Notes: generated by a model not told the origin, from the sequence alone. Shown: positions 25,999 through 35,633, counted from the stretch's first letter. The stretch: 64,000 nt of DNA from M3007 sp046316495 (GCA_046316495.1 JBKDAM010000104.1:1-64000), one strand, 5' to 3'. Made by a program: numbers and translations.

Positions 25999-28900
25999 AT
26001 GCTACAACGTTTGCTCCAACCCATCGTACTCCTGCTGTTGAGTACGACCCTAGTGATTGCACAGTCTTCTACAACGGCTTTCTGGACCGATCTTCCGGAG
26101 AACACCATCTCTAATGCCAGTGGCTTGGAGCGGTATATTGTTCCGGAGCATTACCGGACTGTATCTATTCAATTCAATGTTTTGCGCAATTTGCTAAGTG
26201 GTGCGGAGGCAACGGCGGTGGAACTAACCCTACCGATGCCCGACGGAAGTCAGGAACGCTTTTTAGTTCGCGAGACGTCTTTAATGGCTCCTGATTTACA
26301 GGCGCGTTACCCTGAAATTCGCTGTTACACAGGTCAAGGAGTGGATGATCCAGCGGCTATCTTGAAGTGCGATGTGACCCCTTGGGGTTTCCATGCAATG
26401 ACACTTTCTTCGAAAAAAGGGCAGCTCTTCATCGATCCCTATTTTCATGGCGATGGGCAATATGCGGTGGTGTATTTGAAGAAAGATTACAAACGAAACA
26501 AGCACAATACGTTTGAATGTTTGACGACTTCAGAGGGGCCTGAACCAGGGGACTTGTTGGAAGCGCCCTCCATGCCGAGCACACAAAGTACGGCAGCTGG
26601 TGATTGCCAGCACCGCCGGTACCGGCTTGCATTGGCTTGTACCGGTGAGTATGCTAGTTTCCATGGTGGAACGAAGCCCTTGGTACTCGCTGCTATGAAT
26701 ACGTCTATGAATCGGGTAAACGGGGTGTATGAGCGTGATTTTGCAATTACGATGCAGCTTATTCCCAACAACGACACCCTGATCTTTTTAAATGCCAGCT
26801 CAGATCCTTACACCAATAATAATGGTGGAACTATGTTGGGACAGAACCAAACAACTATTACTCAACGGATTGGGGCGGCAAACTACGATATTGGACACGT
26901 ATTTAGTACTGGCGGTGGCGGAATTGCAGGTTTAGGTGTGGTATGTAGCAACAGCAACAAAGCCAGGGGTGTGACAGGCAGTGGTGCTCCTGTTGGAGAT
27001 CCATTTGATATTGATTATGTTGCGCACGAGATGGGCCACCAGTTTGGCGGAAACCACTGCTACAATAATTCCTGTGGTGGAAATATCAATTCGTCCACCG
27101 CGATGGAACCTGGTTCTGGTTCTACCATTATGGCGTACGCTGGTATTTGTTCACCCAATGTACAGAACAACAGCGATGATTATTTTCACGCGATTAATAT
27201 TCAGGAAATTGCAGCCTACACCACTGTTGGTGGAGGTAACTCTTGTCCAACGAAAACGGTAACGGGCAACTCTGCTCCTGTTGTGAATGATGTTCCCAAT
27301 TATGTAATTCCAAAATCAACGCCATTTGCTTTAACTGCAGTGGCAACAGATGCTGACCCTACCGACCAGCTGACGTATTGTTGGGAGCAGATGGACCCAC
27401 AGAGTGCAACGATGCCGCCGGTATCTACCAGCACGGGTGGCCCTCTTTTCCGTTCGTATGATCCTGTTCCTTCCCCTACTCGCTTTTTCCCGAGGTTGCC
27501 GGATTTGGTTACCAATACCAATTCTACTTGGGAGGAGTTACCGGGAGTTGCAAGAACTATGAATTTCCGGGTGGTGGTGCGCGATAACCATCCTGCTGGA
27601 GGCTGTACAGATGAAGATAATTCAGCGATTACGGTGGCGGGCACTGCGGGTCCTTTCCTAGTGACTGCTCCAAACACCAATACTGTTTGGTATGTTGGAG
27701 AGCAAAAAACGGTAACTTGGGACATGGCGAACACAACGGCTGCGCCCGTGAATTGCAGTGAAGTAAAAATTTCCTTGTCAACTGATGGTGGTTTTACTTA
27801 TCCTATAGTCTTGGCAGCGAGCGTTCCTAACTCCGGATCTGCCGTCGTTACAGTTCCAGATAACCTTTCCAACACCTGCCGGGTGAAAGTGGAAGCGGTG
27901 GGGAACATATTCTTTGACATTTCCAATGCCAATTTTAGTATCCAATTACCTCCTACCCCCACCTTTGTTTTTTCTAGCAATACTACCAATGTGACGGTTT
28001 GTGCGGGAGAGACAGCAACAGTTAACTTGAATGTAACTGGTTTGGTTGGTTTTAATACACCGGTAGAATTGGTGGTGACGGGTGCGCCTGCTCCTGAAAC
28101 GGTCAGCTGGAGCTCTAATCCAGTGGTTCCAACGGGGATCAGTACCTTAAGCATCTCGAATTTGACCCCTGCCATGGCGGGCACCTACACACTTCAATTG
28201 ACCGGGACTGCCGCTAGTATAACACAAAATTTATCGGTGCAGCTGACTGTTTTGCCGGGAGCACCTAGTGCGGCACCTGCTCCTCAAGTGCCAACGGATG
28301 GTGCTACAGGGGTTTCTACCCTTGCTGGATTAAGTTGGGAGACGGTAGGGTTTGCGAGTGGTTATGTAGTGGAGGTGTCTTCTAATCCAGCTTTTCCAGC
28401 TGGCTCTATTATTACCCTAAATTCGGCTACTAACAGCGCTGTGACACCCTTACTTAGTGCCGCAACTCCTTATTATTGGCGCGTAAAAGCCTTGAATAGT
28501 TGCGATGAAACCTCCTTCGGACCAGTTTTTGCTTTTCAGACTGGGGGTGAGTCCTGCAATCAGACTTTTTCTAGTACGAATGTACCGGTAGCTATTGATG
28601 TGAATGGAGCGGTAAATGTATCCTCTACATTGACGGTTCCTGCGACGGTGGCAGTGACCGATGTGAATGTATCGGTAACGATTGCGCACAGCTGGTTGGG
28701 TGACATAGATGCCAAGTTGGTGAGTCCAACGGGTACTTCTTTGGTACTATTTGATCGTCCAGGTTACCCGGCATCGGATTTTGGATGTAACGGGGATAAT
28801 ATTGAGGTGAATTTCGATGATGAGGCAGCTCAGACAGCGGCTACGCTGGAAGCAGCTTGTAACGCCACGGCTCCTGCTATTTCCGGAAATTATCAAGCGG

Positions 28901-31386
28901 TTCAGTCGCTGAGTGCCTTAGATGGTCAATTGGCTGCTGGAACATGGACGCTGCAAGTCAATGACAGCTATCCTGGGGAGGATGAAGGAGCCATCAATGC
29001 TTGGAGCATTTCACTATGCTTGATTGAAGAGGTGGGAGAAGGGCAACTTTTGGTCAATTTACCATTGATCGTTGCTCAAAGCGGAACTGGAACCCTTTTA
29101 AATAGCCTTCTGGAAGGACAAGCATCCGGTACAGCGGCTGAAGTTCAGTTTGTGTTGCTTTCTGTTCCACAAAGTGGGCAGCTCTTCTTAAATGGGGCAG
29201 CTCTTGGAGTGGGCTCCAGCTTTACCCAAGCGGATATTAATGCTGGATTAATTACCTACGTACACAATGGAAATAGTGCGACATCAGATTCGTTCCGGTT
29301 TGATTTGTTGGACAACAATAATGGGGGCTGGGTGTATAATCAGACTTTCCAGATTCAGGTTGTGGAGAATACGCTTCTAGCAAGCGCTACCGTTTCAGCT
29401 GAAATTCAGTGTTATAACGATAGCAACGGTGCAATTATGGTGTCTGTGAGTGGTGGTTCAGCGCCTTATTCCTTCAGTTTAAATGGTGGCGCCGCACAGA
29501 CTACAGGCCTATTTGGCGGGTTGACAGCGGGTATTTATGAGGTGGTGGTAACGGATAATGTAGGCTTTGTTCAAACCATTAGTGGACTTGAACTCATCAA
29601 TCCCGAGCTTTTGGCGCTACAGACCACAGTGAGTGGCAATGAGGTTACCTTAAACGCCACGGGAGGAACACCAGGATTGGAGTATAGCTTGGATGGCAGC
29701 GTTTACCAAACAGATCCAGTATTTACCGATGTGGCAGATGGAATCTACATGGTCAGCGTTCGGGATGCCAACGGATGTATTGTTTCCGAACAAGTGTTGG
29801 TCTCCTCAGCGACTTTATTGGCAGTAGCTACTTCTGGCGGGCAAATTTCTTGCTTCGGTGCCAGTACGGGTAGCTTGACGGTGACCTCTGTCGGTGGAAC
29901 CGCTCCTTATGAGTTCAGTATTAATGGAACTGATTTCCAACTGTCCAATACCTTTACAGGATTGACGGCTGGCACTTATGTGGTCACGGTGAAAGACGCC
30001 ATAGGTGTTACCACTACTACTGCGCCTATTACTTTGACGCAAGCCGATGAGCTATTGGCTTCCGTAGCGGTTAACTTAAACGTACTTACCGTAACGGTTT
30101 CGGGCGGTACAGGGTCCTACCTTTATAGCTTGGATGGTGCATCTGCCCAGAATAGCCCAATTTTTGGTGGTTTATCAAATGGAACCTATGTGGTAACCAT
30201 TATAGATGGCAATGGTTGTAGTATTTCGGTGGAGGCGACTGTGGCAGTGGAAGCATTGGCGATTTTGGAGTTAATTTCGGAAGGAGCTAACCCCTGCACC
30301 GGAGTGGTAGAGCAAGTAACAGTGCTCATAACTGGTGGTGTTCCTCCGTTTCAATACCGATTGAACGGAGGGGCTTGGCAAAGCACCGCGGTCTTTACGA
30401 ACGTTGCCCCAGGTTCAACTTTATATGAAGTTTTGGATGCTCAAGGTACCTTAGCAGCTGCACAAGCGGTAGTGACCCAGCCATCTCAGGTTACTGGCAC
30501 TGGGGTGTTAACAGGTAACAACCTAGAGGTGACGCCTTCAGGTGGGACTTCTCCATATACTTTTTCTCTAAATGGAGGACCTCAAGTGAGCTCAGGCAAC
30601 TGGGAGAACCTGTCTGTGGGTAATTACACGGTGGTGATTACAGATGCCAACGGATGCACTGGTTCTGCCACTTTTTCGGTGAGTTATGTGCCAATGAACC
30701 TCACGGTTTCTTTTGAAGATGTGTCTTGTTTTGGGGCCTCCGATGGAAGTATCAGCTGGATCCTGTCCGGTGGGCAAGCTCCATACACGTATCAAACTAC
30801 CCCTTCTACCCCTTGGTTGGATTTATCGCCTGGTATTTATACCTTGGTAGTCACCGACGCAGTTGGATTAAGTGTAATGGCTACTGTGGAAATCAATCAG
30901 CCAGATCAGCTTTCTGCTAGTGCCATTGCGGAAGGAAACGGGACCGTCACGATTGGGGCGATTGGGGGTATTGCTCCTTATCAGTACAGTATTGACAACG
31001 GATTAACGTTCCAAAACAGCCCTGTTTTTACGGGGGTAGTAACGGGAACTTATCAGTTGGTTGTTCGGGATCAAAACGGTTGTGAGGTACTGCTTCCCAA
31101 TTTTGGAGTGGTGGGTGCTGCTGAAGTGGCTACCGCTTGGGGGGTAAGAGTAGCTCCTAACCCAAGTTCTGGCGTCTTTTACCTGGAGATGGGCGTAGCG
31201 CCAACAGGTACCTTACTGACAGAGGTGTTAGATGCTGCGGGCAGGCTCCTTCAGAGCAGGGTGTACGAACCTGTAGGGGGTGTATTCCAGACAGCTATTG
31301 ATTTGCAAGCTGCTCCAGAAGGCATTTATTTCTTAAGGATTGCTACGGATACCGAGCGGACAGTTGTTCGATTGGTTCGCCAATAA
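25999..31386 (+). CDS. Large secreted reprolysin-type metalloprotease with P-domain, SprB-like repeats and T9SS sorting domain
   Basis: This 1795-residue protein has a signal peptide (ending LVIAQ) and a propeptide-like region. Its zinc-protease core carries H343-E-x2-H-x2-G-x2-H (HEMGHQFGGNH), the metzincin M12B-like motif. Further on come Ig/fibronectin-like domains, a proprotein-convertase P-domain (SWLGDIDAKLVSPTGTSL, AGTWTLQVNDSYPG) and a cadherin/CSPG-type repeat (about 1015-1110). About eight SprB-like repeats follow (SVSGGSAPYSFSLNGG-like), then a type A T9SS domain (VAPNPSSGVFYLEMG, APEGIYFLRIATD). It is predicted to be an extracellular, surface-attached protease. A strong terminator follows. 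Substrate is unknown. Confidence 0.92.
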   Translation: MLQRLLQPIVLLLLSTTLVIAQSSTTAFWTDLPENTISNASGLERYIVPEHYRTVSIQFNVLRNLLSGAEATAVELTLPMPDGSQERFLVRETSLMAPDLQARYPEIRCYTGQGVDDPAAILKCDVTPWGFHAMTLSSKKGQLFIDPYFHGDGQYAVVYLKKDYKRNKHNTFECLTTSEGPEPGDLLEAPSMPSTQSTAAGDCQHRRYRLALACTGEYASFHGGTKPLVLAAMNTSMNRVNGVYERDFAITMQLIPNNDTLIFLNASSDPYTNNNGGTMLGQNQTTITQRIGAANYDIGHVFSTGGGGIAGLGVVCSNSNKARGVTGSGAPVGDPFDIDYVAHEMGHQFGGNHCYNNSCGGNINSSTAMEPGSGSTIMAYAGICSPNVQNNSDDYFHAINIQEIAAYTTVGGGNSCPTKTVTGNSAPVVNDVPNYVIPKSTPFALTAVATDADPTDQLTYCWEQMDPQSATMPPVSTSTGGPLFRSYDPVPSPTRFFPRLPDLVTNTNSTWEELPGVARTMNFRVVVRDNHPAGGCTDEDNSAITVAGTAGPFLVTAPNTNTVWYVGEQKTVTWDMANTTAAPVNCSEVKISLSTDGGFTYPIVLAASVPNSGSAVVTVPDNLSNTCRVKVEAVGNIFFDISNANFSIQLPPTPTFVFSSNTTNVTVCAGETATVNLNVTGLVGFNTPVELVVTGAPAPETVSWSSNPVVPTGISTLSISNLTPAMAGTYTLQLTGTAASITQNLSVQLTVLPGAPSAAPAPQVPTDGATGVSTLAGLSWETVGFASGYVVEVSSNPAFPAGSIITLNSATNSAVTPLLSAATPYYWRVKALNSCDETSFGPVFAFQTGGESCNQTFSSTNVPVAIDVNGAVNVSSTLTVPATVAVTDVNVSVTIAHSWLGDIDAKLVSPTGTSLVLFDRPGYPASDFGCNGDNIEVNFDDEAAQTAATLEAACNATAPAISGNYQAVQSLSALDGQLAAGTWTLQVNDSYPGEDEGAINAWSISLCLIEEVGEGQLLVNLPLIVAQSGTGTLLNSLLEGQASGTAAEVQFVLLSVPQSGQLFLNGAALGVGSSFTQADINAGLITYVHNGNSATSDSFRFDLLDNNNGGWVYNQTFQIQVVENTLLASATVSAEIQCYNDSNGAIMVSVSGGSAPYSFSLNGGAAQTTGLFGGLTAGIYEVVVTDNVGFVQTISGLELINPELLALQTTVSGNEVTLNATGGTPGLEYSLDGSVYQTDPVFTDVADGIYMVSVRDANGCIVSEQVLVSSATLLAVATSGGQISCFGASTGSLTVTSVGGTAPYEFSINGTDFQLSNTFTGLTAGTYVVTVKDAIGVTTTTAPITLTQADELLASVAVNLNVLTVTVSGGTGSYLYSLDGASAQNSPIFGGLSNGTYVVTIIDGNGCSISVEATVAVEALAILELISEGANPCTGVVEQVTVLITGGVPPFQYRLNGGAWQSTAVFTNVAPGSTLYEVLDAQGTLAAAQAVVTQPSQVTGTGVLTGNNLEVTPSGGTSPYTFSLNGGPQVSSGNWENLSVGNYTVVITDANGCTGSATFSVSYVPMNLTVSFEDVSCFGASDGSISWILSGGQAPYTYQTTPSTPWLDLSPGIYTLVVTDAVGLSVMATVEINQPDQLSASAIAEGNGTVTIGAIGGIAPYQYSIDNGLTFQNSPVFTGVVTGTYQLVVRDQNGCEVLLPNFGVVGAAEVATAWGVRVAPNPSSGVFYLEMGVAPTGTLLTEVLDAAGRLLQSRVYEPVGGVFQTAIDLQAAPEGIYFLRIATDTERTVVRLVRQ

Positions 31387-31410
31387 AGTTGATTATTTTT
31401 TAGACGAACG

Positions 31411-31445
31411 AAAAAGGTCGGCTGTAGCACAGTCGGCCTTTTTTG
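31411..31445 (+). terminator. Terminator after the metalloprotease gene
   Basis: AAAAAGGTCGGCTGT pairs with ACAGTCGGCCTTTTT, including G-T wobbles, across a 3-nt loop and runs into a T tract. Confidence 0.85.
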
Positions 31446-31633
31446 TTTGCGGTAGTTTGTTTTGAGTCGGGGATTCCTTTATACTAGAGGATTTTATGCC
31501 GTTTTCGGAGGTAATTTTCTTATCGTCCGATGTTAGTTGGTTTACCAGGCGTTGCTCTTAAAATTTTGAGAGGTTATTACTCCAGCGCGTATTCGGTAAT
31601 ACCAAACATAGGAAGAGGGCGTTTTTAGAAAAA

Positions 31634-31672
31634 ATAAAAGCCCGCGGGGCCATTGTTCCGCGGGCTTTTATT
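31634..31672 (-). terminator. Terminator for the minus-strand coiled-coil gene
   Basis: ATAAAAGCCCGCGG and CCGCGGGCTTTTAT form a perfect 14-bp stem with a T run on the minus strand side. It may work in both directions. Confidence 0.85.
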
Positions 31673-31696
31673 TATGTTGCGTTTGGTTAAACGCTT

Positions 31697-32719
31697 TTAA
31701 TCAAACAAAGAATCGTATTGATTACCGCCGCGTTCTGCTTTTCCGGGCACCTGTATCGGTGCGTTCAGGTCGAGGGTACTTGCTGCATTTTTGGATTGGT
31801 TGATGATGGACTGTTTTTCACCGCCAAGGAGCATGGATACCCCTTCTTTTTCCCATTTTTCCAGCAATTCGAGGCCTTCTTCTTCAAAGACCCCATTTTG
31901 CAGGTCGATGGAGTCCATCACGTTACGGCTCATGTCCATGAATCGCTCCATTTCACCTACTTTTTGGCCCACATCATTCGCCATTGCTTCCAGGGCCATA
32001 TCGTACATATATTTTTTATCGGAGTTGCCGCTCAGGATAGCCTGAGCGGAGCGCATTGCGGAGTGGCTTGCCTTGATGGCTTTGTACTCCTGTTCTTTTA
32101 CAGATACCTGATCCTTCAGGTCTTCCAGCATGATCTCGGAGTTTTCATACATTTTGACGAGCACCCGGTAGAGGACCTCCATTCGTTTGTAGAGATCATC
32201 CAGTTTCATATTGGACTCTTGAAGTCTTCCTGCTTTCCGAGCTTTCAAGACCATGATAGAATCTCGGCCAACTTCTTTTGCTTTACTGGCAAGGCCGAGG
32301 TTGTTTTGGATGTCCCGTTGGTTTTGTTTGATCATTTCAGACAGCTTATACATTTGGCCTTTAAGATTGGCGATTTGGGTACTCATTTTACCCAAGCTGC
32401 TTTTTAGGTCATCAATATAGCTTTTCAGGATACCGATGGGGTCAATCTGTACAAAAATGCCCGTAATCCACCGCATAATTGACTTGTACATGTACCAGAC
32501 CAGGTTGCGCACTTTGGGATCAAGGAGGATATAGACCAAACCACCCAAGACTCCGAGACCAATGGCCAAATTGACGCCTTCCCAGACTATTTTAGTTAGG
32601 ATGGGCAATAAATAATAGGCAGCTGCTGCAATTCCTGCTACTAAAAACAGGCCTCCTGTTACTCCTTCGGGGCGTTGCCAGAACGATTTGGGTTTAACCG
32701 GTTGAAAATCAGTATTCAT
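31697..32719 (-). CDS. Membrane-anchored coiled-coil protein, unknown function
   Basis: This 340-residue protein has two N-terminal TM helices (about 22-42 and 48-68), then roughly 230 residues of charged helix with coiled-coil heptads (MSTQIANLKGQMYKLSEMIK and onward). The Gly/Asn-rich C-terminus ends YDSLFD. No known enzyme motif is present. The long helical hairpin-like region recalls PspA/ESCRT-III-type membrane-remodelling proteins, but I see no diagnostic signature. It is downstream of, and probably co-transcribed with, the coiled-coil gene at 32868. A TAATTTTG octamer lies just upstream (32727-32734, minus). Confidence 0.65.
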   Translation of the reverse strand: MNTDFQPVKPKSFWQRPEGVTGGLFLVAGIAAAAYYLLPILTKIVWEGVNLAIGLGVLGGLVYILLDPKVRNLVWYMYKSIMRWITGIFVQIDPIGILKSYIDDLKSSLGKMSTQIANLKGQMYKLSEMIKQNQRDIQNNLGLASKAKEVGRDSIMVLKARKAGRLQESNMKLDDLYKRMEVLYRVLVKMYENSEIMLEDLKDQVSVKEQEYKAIKASHSAMRSAQAILSGNSDKKYMYDMALEAMANDVGQKVGEMERFMDMSRNVMDSIDLQNGVFEEEGLELLEKWEKEGVSMLLGGEKQSIINQSKNAASTLDLNAPIQVPGKAERGGNQYDSLFD

Positions 32720-32867
32720 TTTTAAACAAAATTAAGCAATCTATCGCTGGATATCCTTAATCGGACGGAGTGGGCGATTACATTGCGTTGGTTGGTTATG
32801 ATTGAATTGTTAAGTGTCGAGTCTGATTGGAAACTTTGGGGGGCTAATTTTGATGGAATTGGGAGGG

Positions 32868-33497
32868 TTATAGGTATTGCTTCATTTTTTCAATATCCCC
32901 ATTAAGTTGGTCGATGACGGAATGGAAGGTGGCCTCGAAATCGGCTTTGGTGGTTTCGATTTTGAGGGTGCTTTCGTTAATTTCGGACTGTAGTTGTTGG
33001 ATTCGCTGACGATTGCTTTCCATCTGTTGGGTAAGAGCCTCTATTTGTCGGGATTTTTCTTGAATATCCTGTTGGAGTTGTTCTGCTTCTTGTTCTCGGT
33101 TGCCGATTAGTTTTGCTCGTTGTTGAGCATGCGCTTCTTCGAATTTAGCTTGTTCGCCTTGAAGCACTTGGACATACTGTTGAGCGGATTCGAGCAGTTT
33201 TGCCTGATTAACCCCCATGGTTTGGGCTACTGCGAAGGCAGATTTAAAACGGGTTGATTCATCCATCGCCATTTGACCGAGGCCAGCGAGGGATTGTCGG
33301 AACTCAAAATAGTCGAAGCCTGGTTGGTTGTTTTGCTCGAGGGCACTGGCTAGGATTTCCAGGAAACGATTGCTGACAGCTCCAGGTTGCGCGGAGGGTG
33401 TCTGGTTGGCAGTGTTAGGGGCGGTTGGTTGCTCAGCGGGGGCGGCGTTTTCTTCAACGATGAAGATTGACTTGAATTTTTTAATTAAATCACTCAT
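32868..33497 (-). CDS. Soluble coiled-coil protein, unknown function
   Basis: This 209-residue protein has a short basic N-terminus, a Pro/Ala/Gln-rich linker (about 17-42), a small helical domain (RFLEILASALEQNNQPGFDY) and a long Gln/Glu-rich coiled coil to the C-terminus. It has no signal peptide or TM segment, so it is probably cytoplasmic. It lies 148 bp upstream of the membrane-anchored coiled-coil gene in the same direction, and the two may form a complex (inference). Divergent from the glycosyltransferase, with operator-like repeats in between. Confidence 0.6.
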   Translation of the reverse strand: MSDLIKKFKSIFIVEENAAPAEQPTAPNTANQTPSAQPGAVSNRFLEILASALEQNNQPGFDYFEFRQSLAGLGQMAMDESTRFKSAFAVAQTMGVNQAKLLESAQQYVQVLQGEQAKFEEAHAQQRAKLIGNREQEAEQLQQDIQEKSRQIEALTQQMESNRQRIQQLQSEINESTLKIETTKADFEATFHSVIDQLNGDIEKMKQYL

Positions 33498-33572
33498 AAT
33501 AGCAGCTGAACGATTTTCCTGAAAATGGGTTAATAGAGGATTGGTCGGTCAAAATTGCCCGATAGCTTTCGG

Positions 33573-33597
33573 AATATTCGTTGAAGAGCAATATTCG
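33573..33597. promoter_or_regulatory. AATATTCG direct repeat in the divergent intergenic region
   Basis: AATATTCG occurs at 33573-33580 and 33590-33597 (17 bp apart), enclosed by GCCCGA (33557) and TCGGGC (33595). It is an operator-like or hairpin element; its function is unknown. Confidence 0.35.
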
Positions 33598-33638
33598 GGC
33601 AAATTAGGTGGAGATCCACTTAATTTGTCGTCCATTGA

Positions 33639-33651
33639 CGGATATTATCCG
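33639..33651. promoter_or_regulatory. Palindrome CGGATA-T-TATCCG upstream of the glycosyltransferase
   Basis: A perfect 6+1+6 inverted repeat lies about 67 bp upstream of the ATG at 33718. An outer TTGTCG/CGACAA pair (33625 and 33650) overlaps it. It is typical in size for a dimeric repressor site; the factor is unknown. Confidence 0.4.
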
Positions 33652-33717
33652 ACAAAGGAAAGGAATTTGAGATGATTCGTACTATTTCGCAAATGATTTT
33701 TTCCTTTGCAGTCTGAT

Positions 33718-34443
33718 ATGACATTTGAGATTACTATTCCTGTATTAAATGAAGCCGAGACCCTGGTGCGGCAAGTTCGGATCCTTCATGATTTTCTTTT
33801 AGAACGTTTTCCGGATAGTTCTAAATGGCGCATTGTGATAGCAGACAATGGCAGTACGGACGACACCCCGCACTTAGCTGCTGCCTTGGGCGATGAGTTG
33901 CCGGAAGTTTGTTTGGTCCGAGTTCCGGAGAAAGGTGTTGGCTTGGCATTGAAGACCTCCTGGGAGCAAAGTAAGGCGGACATGGTAGGCTACATGGACC
34001 TGGATTTGGCCACCGATTTGCGTCATTTTGTTCAGGCCTACAACGCCATTGCGACGGAGGGTTATGATTTGGTTTACGGTACTCGTCTCCACCGACGGTC
34101 GAAGGTAGTTGGCCGCACACTGAAGCGGGAAATTACCTCTCGAATCTTTAATCTGATTGTACGTTGGTATTTAGGCACACGATTTTCGGATGGCATGTGT
34201 GGCTTTAAGTGGTTGAAGCGGGAGCATGTGGCTTCCTTGAGGGCTGGTGGAGCGGTGAGTAACGGCTGGTTTTTTAGCACAGAGTTGTTGGCCATTGCAG
34301 AGTGGAAAGGATTAAAATGTTGTGAGTTGCCGGTTAACTGGACGGACGATGCGGCAAACAGCAAGGTGAATATACCGAGATTAGCTAAGCAATACCTGCA
34401 GGCGATGGCGGTTTTGCGCAAAAATAAACCATCGAAAAGATGA
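33718..34443 (+). CDS. GT2 glycosyltransferase (dolichyl-phosphate-sugar-transferase-like)
   Basis: About 241 residues from ATG 33718. A TTG at 33706 would only add four residues. A GT-A fold is indicated by ITIPVLNEAETL, ADNGSTDDT (nucleotide-sugar binding) and YMDLDLATDLRHF (metal-binding DxD-like). The CGFKWLKRE and WFFSTELLAIAE motifs are typical of DPM1/DPG-synthase-like GT2 enzymes that transfer sugar to a polyprenyl phosphate at the inner membrane. There are no TM segments. Its stop overlaps the start of the next gene (ATGA), so the two are translationally coupled. Confidence 0.88.
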   Translation: MTFEITIPVLNEAETLVRQVRILHDFLLERFPDSSKWRIVIADNGSTDDTPHLAAALGDELPEVCLVRVPEKGVGLALKTSWEQSKADMVGYMDLDLATDLRHFVQAYNAIATEGYDLVYGTRLHRRSKVVGRTLKREITSRIFNLIVRWYLGTRFSDGMCGFKWLKREHVASLRAGGAVSNGWFFSTELLAIAEWKGLKCCELPVNWTDDAANSKVNIPRLAKQYLQAMAVLRKNKPSKR

Positions 34444-35396
34444 AAACAAGTCAGTTCAATTTTGGGAAATGGAGTCTTTCCCGCGTGGTACGCTGGACGG
34501 TGTTACTAGTGGTTGGGGGCTGGGTTCTACTGAATTGGCACGGGGATAGAACCGTTAACGAATTGGCTATTCGGTACACCTATCCAGAATCAAAGTGGGT
34601 GACCATCGAAAACCAGGCCATCCATTATCGTGATAAAGGGAAAGGACCTGTTCTACTCTTACTCCATGATGAGGGGAGTTCAATGCATACCTGGGCGCGC
34701 TGGACCGACACGCTTTCGCAGAAATACCGGGTGATCAGCGTTGATTTGCCGGGTTTTGGCTTGACGGGCCCCAATCTTCGCGGGAGTTATAGTTCATTCA
34801 TGTACGCCAGCTTTATACAACAGTTGACCGACAGTTTGCGCCTTAGTACCTTTTCGTTGGCTGGAGTTGGAATGGGTGCACAGATTGCCTGGTTTTATGC
34901 CGCTGAGCACCCTGGCAGGGTTGAAAAGCTGGTATTAATTGGTTCGAAGGGTTTTGAGAAGAGCAGTGCATCCTGGGTGACCCTTTTTGCTCAAACCCCG
35001 GTATTGAATAGGGTGATGTGGGTTATTACGCCCAAGGAGTTTTTTCGTCTTCTATTGGAGGAAGTATATGCAGATGATCGAATGGTAACAGACTCCTTGG
35101 TAATCCGTCATTTTGAATTGACCTTACGGCCTGGAAATCGGAAGGCCTTTACGAGCCGAGCGTCGGTTCGGGACAATCGCCCGCCAGTTGATTTTATAGA
35201 AAAAATTCGGGTACCGACCTTAATTATGTGGGGAGCGGAGGATGCTTTAATTTCCACACAGCATGCGTACGATTTTCATAGGCAAATCCGAGGTTCCTTC
35301 ATTAAAATATACCAGAACAGCGGACATTGGCCCCAGGAAGAGCGGCCAGTTGAATCGGCAATGGATGTGCAGGCATTTTTGGAGGACCGGTTTTAG
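34440..35396 (+). CDS. Membrane-anchored alpha/beta-hydrolase-fold protein lacking the nucleophile serine
   Basis: This 318-residue protein has an N-terminal TM anchor (about 16-33) and an alpha/beta hydrolase fold (LLLLHDEGSSMHTWARW, VISVDLPGFGLTG). At the nucleophile elbow, where G-x-S-x-G is expected, the sequence is G142-V-G144-M-G146: glycine replaces the serine. The acid and base appear kept (D268 in WGAEDALIS, H296 in NSGHWPQE). The oxyanion-loop HG is HD. Either it is a non-catalytic binding protein or it uses another chemistry. It overlaps the GT2 gene by 4 bp. Confidence 0.85.
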   Translation: MKTSQFNFGKWSLSRVVRWTVLLVVGGWVLLNWHGDRTVNELAIRYTYPESKWVTIENQAIHYRDKGKGPVLLLLHDEGSSMHTWARWTDTLSQKYRVISVDLPGFGLTGPNLRGSYSSFMYASFIQQLTDSLRLSTFSLAGVGMGAQIAWFYAAEHPGRVEKLVLIGSKGFEKSSASWVTLFAQTPVLNRVMWVITPKEFFRLLLEEVYADDRMVTDSLVIRHFELTLRPGNRKAFTSRASVRDNRPPVDFIEKIRVPTLIMWGAEDALISTQHAYDFHRQIRGSFIKIYQNSGHWPQEERPVESAMDVQAFLEDRF

Positions 35397-35486
35397 AATA
35401 GGTGGCGCGGGAGTACTTTTTTGTGCTAAAAAAAGACAAGCTACTGCAAATATTTAATTGGGTTCGGTTGTTTGATTTTGTTGTTA

Positions 35487-35494
35487 TACATTTG
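35487..35494 (+). promoter_or_regulatory. TACATTTG promoter octamer upstream of the porP/sprF-like gene
   Basis: This is an exact TAnnTTTG match with TTG at 35468-35470 (16-bp spacer). It predicts a leader of about 130 nt before ATG 35634. Confidence 0.45.
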
Positions 35495-35633
35495 AGCGGA
35501 CAAAGTGGGAGGAGGAGCTGGTCGTCGACTTGGCTAACATTCACTCGGGGTGGCTTCAGTTGAAAGCAGGTTAAATTTTTAACGAAAGAAATAGCTTGGC
35601 TGATTGTTCGTTTTGAAACTAGAAGAGCAAAAA

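Larger units (their letters stand above)
31387..31696. other. Convergent intergenic region with two terminators
   Basis: These 310 bp hold two hairpin terminators (31411 and 31634). The roughly 190 bp between them contain no gene, repeat or promoter that I can support. Confidence 0.6.
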
